A stretch of DNA of 64,000 nt from Bemisia tabaci (Eukaryota; Arthropoda; Insecta; Hemiptera; Aleyrodidae). The translations under genes and the position numbers were made by a program. Positions within the stretch are counted from its first letter, which is position 1; every line of letters begins with the position of its first letter. The stretch lies in assembly GCF_918797505.1 (NCBI RefSeq), contig NC_092796.1, forward strand, positions 53,970,851-54,034,850, read 5' to 3'. Positions 25,741-39,198 of this stretch are shown here, piece after piece. The notes under the pieces are model-generated. The model had not been told where the DNA came from. It ran no database searches and was given only the letters and a program-made list of their open reading frames with translations.

Positions 25741-28553
25741 ACTACTCTGTAAGCCTCAAGCATTCATCCATTATCCATTGAGGGAAAGAAAGTGCGATGG
25801 CAAGGCATTGTGGTTTGTAGAAAAAACTAAACTGCCGAAGTATATATGAGCAGGGCCATTAGTACACCCACACGATGGGTCATTACGCTTTTATATTTCT
25901 TGGATTCACAGAAAAACCTACTTGTGGAGTAAGAATAGAAAGATCAACTAAATTAATGTTTGATAATATGTACCGTAGGTAATTCGAAGCGTTCATCTGA
26001 AATTACTTGCTGTTGTGTTTTTATTTTTTATATTTTTGAACAAGAAAATCAAAATGAAATTCGTATACATCTCTGCTTCAATCAATTCTGTCGCTTTAAT
26101 GGCTTTTTATTTCTGCGCACATGGACAAACTAATTACCTTTCCTGCTCCCCGAGCTGCCAGTCGCAATGTAAGTTGTTGAGCACCGATTGGTTGGTTGTC
26201 TTGTATTGCGCATGCCCGATGTGATTTCCGCTTCTTTGCACTCCACTGCTGATGTATTAATGCTTCAGCGGATATGTTTTGTACAGTAGAACACTAATCA
26301 TTCAGGTAATCAAGTTCTACTTTTCATATCATTTTCTCTTTTGTGCTCTTCTATCTATCGTCTTAGTAAACAAAATGACAGCCCTGTTTCTGTATTATAT
26401 CGGTAACATTATCTCTTTGCAATTTATTCACTATATGTCCCACTTTTATTATTTTTTCTCCTTTATCATGAAATTGTTAGTCACTGAAAGCAACCCTCTA
26501 AAATTATGCAAAAACCTCAAGAATTGCCAACATTAAACAAAACCCTCTTTTTAAATCGATGTCTGTTAAGTTCTGAGAAACCCATAACATTCTTTCCCTC
26601 ACAAGTAATTATCCAAATGCCCTGCACAAATTCGTCTTTATTTTTCTTACACAGAGGCATTCTTTGAATAACAATAGATAGAAGAGCATGTCTATCATTT
26701 TTTTTTTATTACTTAATCTCTTTCTTTTACTTTTCCCAAGTTTTTTATTATTTTGAGTTTTATTAAAATCGTCCCTGTTGTTTAAATAAAAAGTTGACAC
26801 AAATATTTTCAAGCAGACTTTTTTGAAGAATTGAAATTATTTGACTAAGCAATAGAACTAACGCAGTTTTTACTCAATTTATTATTACTCGTACTGTGAA
26901 CGGACATATCAACACTCTTAACTTGTCAAATTGGTCATCTATTTTATCCTAAAAGTTGCGCTGGTATCATCAAAAAAGTTCACACATACTCTCAAAATTG
27001 AAACAATAGAAAAGAAGAAGAAAGCTAGTCAGTTTGAATCAGTGCAGTTCTGATATGCCCCTTCACTGTGGTAATGATAAAATGACCATCGTAGCTTAAA
27101 CGTCTCTAAATTTTTAATAATCAAAACGAGATTGAATTTAAACTTGAATATTTTCCAAATTGTAGCCTATCTTAAGAAAATTTTCTACTCTTGTTTGAAT
27201 TCTGACAAACACTCGTCAGTTATGAATTCCATTATCCCACAGAATTATAAAGGCAGTTTTCATTATTAGTGTAAAAGCAGATTTTTGTCACCAAATTTTT
27301 TTATCGATGGTGAAACTAAAAAAAAATGCAAATCCGGAATCAGTATTTAAAATTTTTCATTTCGTGTTCCATCTTTTATAAAGCACACTGAACAATCTCA
27401 ATCCAACTTTTCATGAGATATTCTTGAAATAAAAAATGAGGGACTCAAAATTTCGTTCCACGTCGTGCTGTGCAATGCTGTCCATTGAAAAGTAAACTCT
27501 GTGTGAGTTTTTTTTTCTAGTTTCGCCATTTATACATCAAATCATTTAAGTAATTTAGTCCAATCACGGCAAATAATGCCTCATTAAGGTAGAACCTTTT
27601 CAGTCCAGTTTGGAAGTTCAAGCAACTATGTACTAATATTTTAAATTATTTGAATACTCTAACTATTTCTCTTCACGAGTGAAGCGTATTCATTGCGGCT
27701 TACTTAAAATGAAATAGAGCAGTTGTTGTGTGGGTGGTAGTGTGCGCAAGTCTAGAGCTTCGTGAATGAGTGAAGTTATTGCTATTAGGCTCTCCCTTAA
27801 TCTCCAAGATTGCTCATTACCTAATTTTGCACTATTTTTAGGGGCCAAAAATGTTTAGAATTAAACTCATTTGTTTTTTTACTGCCTTTCTCAAGGGTCC
27901 CGAAAATTGTCAGCATTCAGATATGATTTTGCTGACAAGGCTCCACAACTTTTTTCCCCCTTGCCAAACTAATTCTAAGTAAAACAAGTTTCATCTTCCA
28001 TGATGATTTAATTTGCGGAACACATTTTTTTTATTCGTCTTTTTTAATTTCACGCCTCAAAATAACTAATCTTGTGATAACAACCCCCTGCCCTGCCCCA
28101 ATTTTTTTTCTGATCCTTTTGATTTGACCATAAAAGCATGGTGTGTTTAATAACTACATGATATACCATGTTCTTTTTATCTCTTCAATCCTAAACTAAA
28201 ATCTGTGTGGTCATTCGTATAAAAATTAAATTCTTAATCCCTTAAAGTTTGGATGTCATTGTGTGACCTATTTGATCATATATTTGGTTGAGTAGAGACT
28301 CATGTACCCACACATACAATTGCTTGGTTTCATTAAATAAGCCTCAAGGTCTGATTAAAGTAACTAAATACTTTGAATTGTTCAAAGCAGTTTTGAAAAT
28401 TGGGACCTTTGTCCTGACATGAGAATGAAATTGTGACATTCTGCTAAAACTAAACTAAGATATCTATTTTCTCACTCTAATTTAAGTCTCTGTAAGTTAC
28501 CTATTCATATTTCAAATTTTAGATTTTAATGTGTCTTCATTTTTTCATTGCAG

Positions 28554-28588
28554 TTACAGGACATCCCCCTGGAGTTCCTCGATTTTAG
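28554..28588 (+). CDS. mbl: Muscleblind terminal exon, FTGHPPGVPRF-stop
   Basis: The acceptor TTTTTTCATTGCAG is followed by TT ACA GGA CAT CCC CCT GGA GTT CCT CGA TTT TAG. With the single T left by the 11329 donor this reads FTGHPPGVPRF-stop, the C-terminus I recall for insect Muscleblind isoforms. Exact phase agreement across a 17.2-kb gap is strong evidence that the two are joined in mRNA. The coding part is only 35 nt including the stop. The sequence beyond 28588 is the 3'UTR of this isoform. It is the last muscleblind coding segment seen in the window. Confidence 0.88.
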
Positions 28589-31500
28589 GCTACAACTGTG
28601 ATTCGTTGGACGTATCTAGTTTTTCATCTCCAGTCAGGTAACTATTATGTATGCTCTTATTTCTCAATGTCAATTACTATTGTTTTGATGAATGTGGCTG
28701 GCAGGTGTGCAAAAATAAATATGACCTGTTCAAATTATCACATTTTACGTAGGTTGTATCTTTGGATATTTCCTTTCATGCTGGTTTTATTGGTGATGCA
28801 CGGAGATTGCAGTGCTAATGTGTACATCAAAAAGTCACCATATTTTTTGAAGCAGGATGTCTCCTTTCATATTGAACTCAGAAATGTAGAGCTTTGACCT
28901 GTCTCGTCATTTCCTGCTGATCTTGACAATTCAACCATCAAAGCATAATTTTGTGACCACCGTTACCAACTCATTCTCTGAAATTAATTGAATCTCTTTC
29001 AGTGAAAGTCGGTTTGAAATGAATATTATTGGTAAAAACCCTCACGCACTTCCAAAAATAATGCAATGATCTGTTTATTGAGTAGAGAAAGAGATAATCT
29101 TTTAATTGTGTGGCAGATAAAATCTTCAGCCAGAAAATGTAATCCGAAAGAGCCTCTTCAGATGTATATCTGCAAAATCGTAGGAGTTTCTGCAGAGATA
29201 TGTTTGGTGGCACTCTATAGACTCTTGGGGATTTAAAAAAAAAAAAAAAAAAAAACAAGCAGGGAATTCCAACATTCAGTTTTAAAGGCGCGCCGTAAGA
29301 ATATGTCTATATTATCAAATTCAGTGTTATGCTTTTGTCATAAGTTTTCCAATGGGGCATAAGCGCCTTAAATATTATCATCATAAATTCAGTTAAAGGT
29401 TGCCTGAGTTTTATATCTAGACAAATATTTTCAAATATTCCGTTCAAAATCGGATAAAAATAGGGGAACAGTGAAGGCGCGTTTAGACGGCATGTGGGGC
29501 TTCACAAGATCAATGAAATCCACACTAGCTGTGTGCAGAATTTTGGGGAAACAATTACATGTTTGGAATGCAGCTCGCCCAGCTGTCTAGACGCGCTTTA
29601 AGAGTCCCCCTACGAAACCATAGAAACCCAGTTCCTTAAGCTTGACCTAAATATTGCTCATGGAGGCTGATAAGGTACAAAACTCATCGATGGTGGACCA
29701 TAAACACGATTCATACAAATTATACAGAGGCAGTGTGCAGGCATCCATCGCACACAATGATAACCAATCAGAAACTCGAATATAAAATGTACAAAGTTTC
29801 ATACCTGGCAGGTGTAAATTGAGAGTAGTTTTTTAATTTGCAATTTGCCTGAAGTAAATAAATAAACAAGTAAAAGTCAAAGAACTTTATTGGCACAGAA
29901 AAAGATCTAATGGGTTCTTTCAGTAACAACATAGATTAAAAAACAATTACAAGCAATCAGAATGCTCCCAAGAATTATTTATCATGATGCAAAAATTCGA
30001 ATACGTTTTCATCACGAAAACGGCTCCAAAATAACCTACGATTCAATAGGATTCGAATGCATGCATTGATTCGCCTAGCTCTCGGCAATCACCATAAAGC
30101 GTGCCATATGCATGGCGCGCTAAAAAAAAGGCCTCAACTTTGCCTTTCATATTCTTTTATTATTTTTATAACTGACAGCTTGCTTCATGCCTCGTGATTT
30201 TATTTTTCAGGCAGGGAGTTTTGTATCTCCTTTTTTTCTTCTAAGGCTGTGACTTAAATAACGTCTACGATGAAGATATTTTAGTATATTGACCGTCTTT
30301 ACTCACTCAGCAAGTGCCACATCTCTTTACTATCTTGTAAGTAACTAATTTTAATTAAATACAAATAAAACAAAAAAAATTATATGTAAATTTATTTATT
30401 CATACAAAGAGATATAAATATGTATGTATAGCGTAATTGTAATTTGTTAAGTATAATCAGAAATTGTAGTATTATAATTTTTAGGTTCTAGGTTATTTAT
30501 GAGAAGTTCCTTCTTGTAGTGATTGACTGACCTTTGACCTTTTGTTGCAAGTATTAATCAAAGGAATTTTGTGTAAACTATTTGTAAATAGGGAATTTGT
30601 AATGCAAAGTTGTTTCTCCCCAGTGTAACTGAAGATATTGTCATGTAGCATGCAGATGCATCTTAATTTATTTTATTTTTTTCTTTTATCTTCTTTTTAA
30701 CTTTTCTGATATGAACACGGTGTAAAACTCCAAGTTTCAATCAGTTGACAGTTCAGTCTGTATAAAATGAGTCATAGGAAATTGATTAAGGCACACTGAG
30801 GGCCTATCTAGGGTAATTCACTGTAGACCTTTCCCAGTCTTGTTTTTTTAAAAATGTTAAATCTCTTTAGTCAAAATTACTGTTAATCAAAGGAAAGAGC
30901 AATTTTTTTGAAGGAAAGAACTTCTTCAACAGATTTATCAAATTCTAATGTTACTGTTTCAAGCATTACGTCCAGCAATCTTGTGAGTCATTCATCACAC
31001 ATTTGTAAAATATCCAATGATATTGGCATTAGTTTGAATGGGAAGAAGAAAATATCAAATCCCCTGTCGTCTCAAAAAGTTAGCCAGCTTATTTGGCATG
31101 GGTTCTAAGAGAATCTTAACGGAAATTAAAGGATTTCTAAAAAAATTGCTCTGTCTTTTTGCGCAGGGTTTGATTCTTTGAACGAATCGTCTCACAGGAT
31201 ACATTCCATTCCTCTAAATGTATGTTTCTTATAAAATTGTATGCATGAAAATACTCAGCAGTCACATTACAGTATGATAATTATTTATTTGAGAAACCAT
31301 CCTTTCATGAAGACTTTAACTCATCGAGAAATTTTCTCCAAAATCATCACTTTCAAATGACATTCAAGTTCACATTCGCATTAAATTTGCTAGAGTCTTG
31401 ATTTTATTTTCGGTCCTTCTTTTTGGTGTACCTCCAGATCTAAAACTATATAGAATGAAAGGAAACATTCCCCCCTCCCTCCCATAAATTTCTCAGTAAA

Positions 31501-32718
31501 ATTTCAGTTATCATTTGTTCTCCCACAAGTCCAACCAACAAATGAAAGAGAGAGAAAAATCCCTGCTCTCTCTCTGTGTTCACTTTTTCTCAAATCAGCC
31601 ACTTTAGTAGAAAATGTGTCAGCTCTGTTTAGGAGATAATACTTTATGATTACTTAATTCTAAAATTTGTTGAAGTTTAATTCAATTATTTTTTCATTCT
31701 TTCTTATTATTTTCTTTTCCTATTGAGTATTTAGATTTCTTAGCAAAATTTAAAAATTAATAATATATGCTGACTGAGAAATTCAGTTTTGCTCAATGTA
31801 TTTAAACAAACTAACAAGAAAATTTTCAAACATCATTTGACTGATATCTTGCTTTCCTGGATTTTTATCTCTTCACTCGCAAGTACTCATTTTGTTTTTA
31901 AATCTTTTTTCTGAGTGGGCCTATTAGTAAGTGCATTAACAATCAATGGAAAGGTAGGTTTATGTATTCATTAATTTATTTGATGTACTTTTATTTTTAC
32001 TTTTTTGTAAAAAAAAAGAAGAAAAAAACAAGGAAACAAACTAGTTGCTTTTCTCTACAGTGATCATAAGATGATGTAGACTCAATTAAATCTGCATCAC
32101 AATCAAAGTCATTTCAGGTGTAGCTTTTATGTTCATGGAGCCTTGATGTACCGTTTAAATTTAAAATTGAAGGAAAAAGAGTCTTTCAATTGCATTCCAA
32201 TGTTCTACTTTCTCTGTTGATGCTCACTCCTTTTCACTCAAAAACTCACAATTAACCTCAAAAGCAGCACTCTAAACCAAACTAAGATGCTCTTTTGATG
32301 GTAGTTTCCAAACGAAAGGTGCATAGTTGAACTAGACATGGCTGTAAACATTTTTTCTCTTGTGGGAAGAGGCTCTCTTAACATGTATTTCTTGTACAAT
32401 ACCATAAAAAGGAAAAAAAACCTTACTTTCTTTCATTTTTTTCTAAATTTTTGAGACTTAACACAGGCTGTCCCAAAGTCTTGCCTTTAACGGGCATGGG
32501 GAATGACCCTAATTCCCATCTTGTCTATGAACACCTGAGTTACACTTGAGATGTGGTAGCTCATAAGATAAGTAATGAGATGATGCCTCTTTAACTGGAC
32601 TTCTGTATCGATGGCTAAAGTGTGCAATGGCGTGTGTATCTCCATTGCAATGTTTCAAAATTATTGCTCCTATTTTGTTTTTCAAAGAGGAACAAACCAA
32701 CTTAACAACTAGAAGTTT

Positions 32719-32847
32719 ACACAGAATATTCTGCTAACACGGAAGAAGATTTTCTAGAAATTACGTCAAGTGGTTTTTCCAAGTTTGACAGGAAGTTTGC
32801 AACGCCTCAAACAAAGATACACGGTTTCACACTTTGACCATCGATAG
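32719..32847. mobile_element. MITE, ATATCRACGGT family, partial right half
   Basis: Only the right half is recognisable: GACAGGAAGTTTGCAACG, then an ACACGGTTTCAC-type arm ending ACCATCGATAGC. This matches the right ends of the copies at 44529 and 44933. The left end has diverged or been lost. Confidence 0.5.
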
Positions 32848-35800
32848 CTTTAATCTCTCGCTCAGAATTACAATCAATGCACCCCTTTTGAGATTACCTA
32901 TGAATTGTAAGAATCATTCAGAAATCTTGTTAATACATCTCACCACTTTTTGCTCTGATTCCTCAGTATGAAATATGAGCAGCTTCATATATATTCTCTT
33001 GACAAAATTTTTGTTTACCGTTTTTCAGTATTCAAGATATTGATCGTGATCAATTAATATCTATGTTTTTCCCCCCTCTATTTCTTTTTTGTTATAATAT
33101 GGTTGAAATATTCTTTCACAAGTAGGAAGCAGCTCCTTTGTGAAAAATATTCCAATTTTTATGAAAAATTAGAATATTTATTTGTCAAATTTTAACCAAA
33201 CTAAGAAAGGCTGAAAGAAGAATTTATTGATCATCTGTTCTCTGATTTGCACCCTTTGTACCTTTTTTTCCTATTTAATTTTAGACTTCTTCAAACTTAT
33301 ACTTTGTGTTGTGCAACCACCAATAGTTCTTTTTTTTTATTATTTTTTATTTAATCATTCTTCCTTCTTGTGTATTTAGTGAGAGACTATGAAGCTCCAA
33401 TTTTTTTTTCTTAATATTCTTGTAATTATATAGTAGGATTTATTATCTAATTTGTATTATATATTTGTATCAAACCAACAAAATAAAAGAAGAAAAAATA
33501 GGAAAAAGAAAATGTAAGAAGTGCCTCTATTATCTGATTTGATAAGTATTGCTGTTCATTTATTTCTGTTTACCATAATCCAGTTTTTCTTAACTTTTAT
33601 TCTTTGTCTCCTTAATATTTTAAGACCATGTAGATTTCACATTGTCATTTGGATGAAAGTTGTGATTTTGACTTTGCACACAGTTTTTTTCCTCTCTCTC
33701 TTTCTACAGATCAATTGGGAACTGTTTTTTTTTTTTAGTGATCCGTTTTAAGTATTATATTACTATTAAGTTTCGAATTGATCGATCAGAAAACCTTTAG
33801 AATTAAAAAAGAAAAAAGTGTACCAAAGTACTCTAGCTAACTCTTGAGATTTCAATGAAAACAATTTAGGTATTGTAAGTAATTAAGTAAATGTAGAGCC
33901 TTTAAATTTGGAAATGTGCGTGGGTAAATTTTTCTCATTCTCAGAATGCGTGTAACTTTAATCATCCTATTTTTGAAAGAAACCTTGAGCATGACACTGC
34001 TCATTAAAAGTGAAAGTAGAAGAACACATATTAATTTAAATTTTGCGGTAATGCAAATTTTCCAGGAAAAGAAAAAAAAGAATGCATAGAGAAGCAAAAC
34101 TACATGTACAAAAATTGTGCAATCATGATGAGTAATCATCTTTTGAAAAGGAAATCTGTAACTACGCAAACTGAGAAGTGTGTTTTACACGTACACAGCA
34201 CATAACTTCTTTTCACAAATTCCAATTAATTTAGTAATTAATCAATGAAGACTCCATAATTTAGGTCTGTAAAAAATATCAAGGGTGTGGTTTTACACAG
34301 TTAAGTAGAGACGAAAAAGCACCAAGAAACTAATGTTCTGAAGGGAAGGGGTAGATCCTTTATTTTACCTCCAGAGTAGGGCAAGGGGTGGGTAGAGAAG
34401 TCAAAAAATAGTGATAAAATCATCATTGACCAGCCCCAAAATTAATCAATAGCCTCTCAAAGTCAGATGGGCTGGATCTTCCCCTGGAATGACTAAATTC
34501 TGAAGCCTTGTCCAAGTTGTGCAATTCATTGGTCCAACATACCAACCGGTGACTTGGATTTCTTCAAGTGTCTGCCACTGTCTTTCATATTCAACAATTT
34601 ACTTAGCTTAATTAAAAAGCACTGATTGGTTCAAGTAAACTGTAATTCTCTTAATTTTCTCTTAGGTTAATGATCAGGAATCCTCTGAAAGGCAAGAATG
34701 AATTGAAAACCATTCAAATATGTACAGGCCATATTTTTGCAGCTTCTTTTAATTACTATCATACATTTAAGACAAATTCAAGAGTAGTGTTGTGATCAAA
34801 ATGATTTTAATTTTCAGTTTCAAAATTTTAAATCGTGAACTTAAATTTCCGCAAAGGTTCATCAGTAAATTTTCAAGCAATCATATGTAGTAAGTATGTA
34901 TTGATGCAAATAGAAACTAGATGAAGAGAACAAACTTATTCAAAATTTCTATGAATATCCTGAAACTCTGTAACACTACCACGACATCTTCAATTTCATT
35001 GGTTTTGCTTGAATTCTTCAAATAAAATGTCATTATTTCAGTTAGAACTGTCGCTGAATCAAATGGCTGACTTTTAAAGTGCAACAAAAGATCTACAGTC
35101 CTCATTTCCTCGTTGGTTCTGTTAATGAATTCAATATTGTAGATGGTGAATCTTTTGACCCACTTTAAGAATCTACCTTCAATTCGGCATGATTTTAACA
35201 TGTTCAACTCCTGGAATATAAGGTAATAAAGTCGCTGGAATCATGTGGAATTTTTACAAATTAGCTATACCTACCTGACTCATTATTACTGAACAAATTT
35301 TGTGATTCAGAATCATTATTTTTTTTTTTTTTTTGAAGTGGAAAGATATCTTAAATTTATACGGTTTTAAATTTTTCAAGTGGCTCTGCATTGTATTCTT
35401 AAGAGGAAAACGAAACATTAAATTCATAAGTGACTCTTAATATTCTTCATAAAAGATATGTATGCTCTGCCTCCTGTTTTCAGAGCTTTTGAACTAAAAA
35501 AAATGTTAAAACATTAAAAAAATGTATAATAATAACAATTTAAAAAAATGATACGCGTTTCCAAATTCCTTTATTTCAGTTTCGGTTTCATTTTTGTACT
35601 TTTTAAGGGAAGGAAAACTGGTGGATCAAGCAGTATGGATGCATATTTGAAGACTGAGGAAAGACATTTTTGCTCGATTCATTTGAGTCATTTTTATAAA
35701 AATTAAAATCTTGAAACTAGTCCATTTAGACCTGCACTTAGTGCATGAAACCATTCAATACAAGTTCGTAAGTGATGTATTGAATTGAGATGTCGTAAAA

Positions 35801-38546
35801 TTTAGGCAAAGCCTTCACAATTCAAATGTAACAATAAACTCTATCCTCTTTTGTAATTTTAAGTTTTTGCTCTCTACACTTAAAAATAAGTTTAAACGTA
35901 TACTTTATACTATTGAATTTTTTATTCATCTTCTTTCTCTCATTTAACCTAGCCTTTGTTGTCAGTTAATAAGTTTTCATCTTTTCTTACATTCAGCTCG
36001 AAGGCTAGGCAACGAAACGTGATAGTTTGCTGGTTTGATTTATCAATTTTTATTTACCAGTGTTGTACGTTGTAAGTTTGGAACTTTATTCCAGTTGTTA
36101 ATGCCGGTTCTACCGCAAATTTTTGCTGGTTTTAATGCAATTTTTTTTTCTTTTTTTTATGAAGTGTTTGAGGGTTTGTGCAATTTTTCAAATTTGATAC
36201 ATAAGAAGAAACTCAGTCTGTCATATCGGCACTCTTCTAATGTAAAGGCGTATCTCTATTTCAACATGAGCCTGGAAACACATGGAGTTGTATGGAAAAT
36301 AGAACTCCTTTCAAAAAGCAGTTACGCCCTTATGTCAGAGGAGCGGCGATGTGTCAAATAAAAATGGAAATTTCTTCGGCGTTATCTACTTACTAATTTA
36401 TTTTTTATTATTTTCCATTTCAATCTGTTTTTGGTTTTATTTTACAGTTTATTTATTCATTTAATTTTTGGGGGGGAGATTTTGGAGACAGAAAATTGAT
36501 TGATACTCGGTCTTAAAATTATTGCCAAACACATCGCAAAAAAGCAGATAAATTTTCGTATTCAATGGTGTACCATATCAAAGGAACAAACAAACATAAA
36601 CTAAAAATATTGGTTTCCTTTGCAAGAATTTTCGCACGAATTGATAAATTTAGTCGTTTGCATGATGTTTATTTTTAGTTTCCAGTTCTTGGCATTAGGA
36701 AGTAATTGAGGTCCACACGTAATTTTACTCTTAGATCATCTTTTTTTTTTTTGAAATTTTAAATTAATTTTGTTGATTTCTTTGAATATGGTTTATTTTG
36801 TTTTATTTTGATTTATATATTTTTAATGATACCACATCTCTGTTACTCAATTGTAGAATGTAATTATTATATTTTTTACTTGTTGTATTTTATTTTAAAA
36901 TTGATGTTTATTGAATTAATCATTTTTTAGTCCTAAGTTTTTTTTTTACAACAGAAAATGCCGTTTAAATTAAAAAATTATAAACTTAGTCCAGACCTCT
37001 CGTCCAACTTAAATTTTCTTTCTTTTTTTTTCTTTGACCTGAAATAATAAAATCCTGAACCAGTTTTTTATCCATTCATTTATTTTCTTGTTTTATTTTA
37101 TATTTTGAAACTGTTTGGCTTCATAACTTTACTTTGCTAAATTAGTAGCCCTTTCATCACTTACTGATACTTGTGTTAAATAATTTGAGTCATCAATCTT
37201 CTTTTACAAAGATCTTGCGTTCATGAAAATTTCATGCACTGCCATCATTAAATTTTTTTACCAGTAATTAGAGAAAGAAAATATGCAGTCGGATGGTTTC
37301 TTACGAATTGTTTCGGGGGCAAGGAATACTTCGTAAAGGTTTTTTGTCACATTCCCGTATTGAAGATCATATCTACTTACTCGGCTAGCATAAAACAACA
37401 AGAATTTAATGAATAAAGGAAAATGACTATGAATTTTAAAACTTATCTTTAGCTACCGTTGAAGTCTTCACTGATTATTTATCCAGTGTCAATGTCATTT
37501 TCGGATCTCAGAGTTATACCAAGAAAATGAATGATAGTAATAAATAAAAATAATAAAACTAAAGGAATGGACGAAGTAAAAAAAGGGAGTCAATTCTGCA
37601 TTGCGCTTTTTTCTTTTTTCTTCTCCTATTTCATCACTTCTAATTGTCTGTCAGAAATCAGTTCTTAATTGAAATTTTCATCAATTCATTTGTGCATAAA
37701 TCATGAAGCGGTAGTAAAAATTCCTGTGGCACAGTGTCCCAGTCAAAGAAATCATGATAAAGAAATGAAGGACCAGATTGTGGTTTTATCCATGAGTCAT
37801 TCAAACGGAGTGACAGTGACTTTACAGTTGGGAATTAAATTTCTGTATAAGATTGAAAAGCTCTTCAAAGAGGGAAAAAGCCCATTTGAACACAATTTTC
37901 TCTCATGGACTCATGCCGTTTGGTGCCTAAATAATTATGACGGATCAGAAAGGCAGCTGTGAACAAGTTTCACTATCGCCTTCCTGATCAGTCTTAACTA
38001 AAGGTGCACTAAGCGGCATATCATACAGGGTTCAATTTTGCTCTAATAAGCATTTTCCTTCCTTCACGAAAATTGCAGTTTTTTACCAAATTTTAATACA
38101 CTGTTGCAAAGTTACCATCTCTCTATCTAAATAAATGAAGCAAAAAACAGTACCGAGTGGACAAATTTGCCCCCCTCCCCCTCCCTCCCTTACTCACCAT
38201 TAAGGGAGACCTTCATACCAATCATACATCAGTACATGCAATTTATTTTCAAATTCATAAATTCTTTGCAGGCAACTTACCCACAGAGTACGTATTGGTG
38301 ATGATTAAATTTAGTACTGAGTAGACAATCTTGTGCATTTTTTGTGGTACTTTTTTCCATCATTTGTTGATGAGTGATTTTTGCTTTTCAGCAAATAATA
38401 ATAACTTTGATCTAATTGTCAAATCTAAGTATTAAAGTAATGTGCTCTTTTTGAAGATAAGTGATGACGCGTCATCCGCTGTCGATGTAATCCATGATAT
38501 CCTCCACAACATCAGTGACATCAATGCAACCAGCTAGAATGAATCG

Positions 38547-38783
38547 CATCGACTGTAAAACTCCCAAGCCACATCTCGGTTTGCAATCTCCAAAGTGAAA
38601 AACTACTCAAGTTAATTTTCTTTAAACTTCTGTGATTTTTCCCTTCAGTGAGAAGAAAATTCTGTGAACACCTCAGGGAATGATGTTGATTTGTTCTCCT
38701 TCAAAAGAATAAAACGGGAGCAGAGATTTTAAAACACTGCAAACAAGATACCTATGTGGTTTTTGGAGTTTTACCGTCAATAT
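38547..38783. mobile_element. MITE, ATATCRACGGT family, inverted orientation
   Basis: The left end ATCGACTGTAAAACTCC and right end GGAGTTTTACCGTCAATAT are inverted copies of each other. Internal blocks (GTTCTCCTTCAAAAGAATAAAA, given here as GTTCTCCTTC + AAAAGAATAAAA) are the reverse complement of the left-arm block of other family members. It is about 237 bp. Confidence 0.75.
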
Positions 38784-38990
38784 TTTGATGAAATCGAGCT
38801 AGGAGGAATCTTTGTATATGCATTCACGTACAAATTGATGATGAAACTAGTAAGTTCCCCTCAAAAATTAAAATATGATCGGAGACTTGTGAAGTGGCAA
38901 ATCAAGGCAATTTTTTTCCATTTATTTATTTAGCTTTGCATTGAAATGTTTGATGATGCCTCTGTTTTGCACATCAAAACATGATTCTAC

Positions 38991-39198
38991 ACAGGGTGAT
39001 TTGAAAATCCTGCACCATCAAGCATTAACCTCGTAACTTTTGATCAGATTCAGATAGAGACTTGAAATTTTGTTAGTGCTCCTAGATCAAAGAATTCTAT
39101 CTTTGGCAACCCCCCAAAATTCCAAGGGAATCATCCTGAAAAGGGGTAAGAACCCTGGGGGGTTATGAAGATGGTGCAGGACTCTTGAATCACCCTGT
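38991..39198. mobile_element. MITE with ACAGGGTGATT ends, 208 bp
   Basis: The left end ACAGGGTGATTTGAAAATCC, then TGCACCATC, is mirrored at the right end as ACAGGGTGATTCAAGAGTCC, then TGCACCATC. The TIRs are about 29 bp with a few mismatches. The first bases (ACAGGGTKATT) resemble the outer ends of the foldback element at 59701-61679, suggesting a shared transposase type. Confidence 0.8.

Larger units (their letters stand above)
11629..28553 (+). other. 17-kb muscleblind intron / alternative 3'UTR
   Basis: For the read-through isoform the first part is 3'UTR. For the spliced isoform the span 11330-28553 is one 17.2-kb intron. It is uniformly AT-rich with poly-T tracts at 22978-23016 and 24905-24942 and a poly-C/poly-A junction near 18174-18200. 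Few repeat elements were recognised. A degraded coding-like stretch on the minus strand (24905-25740) is listed separately. A 171-codon open frame at 14251-14766 looks spurious (see rejected items). Confidence 0.55.
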
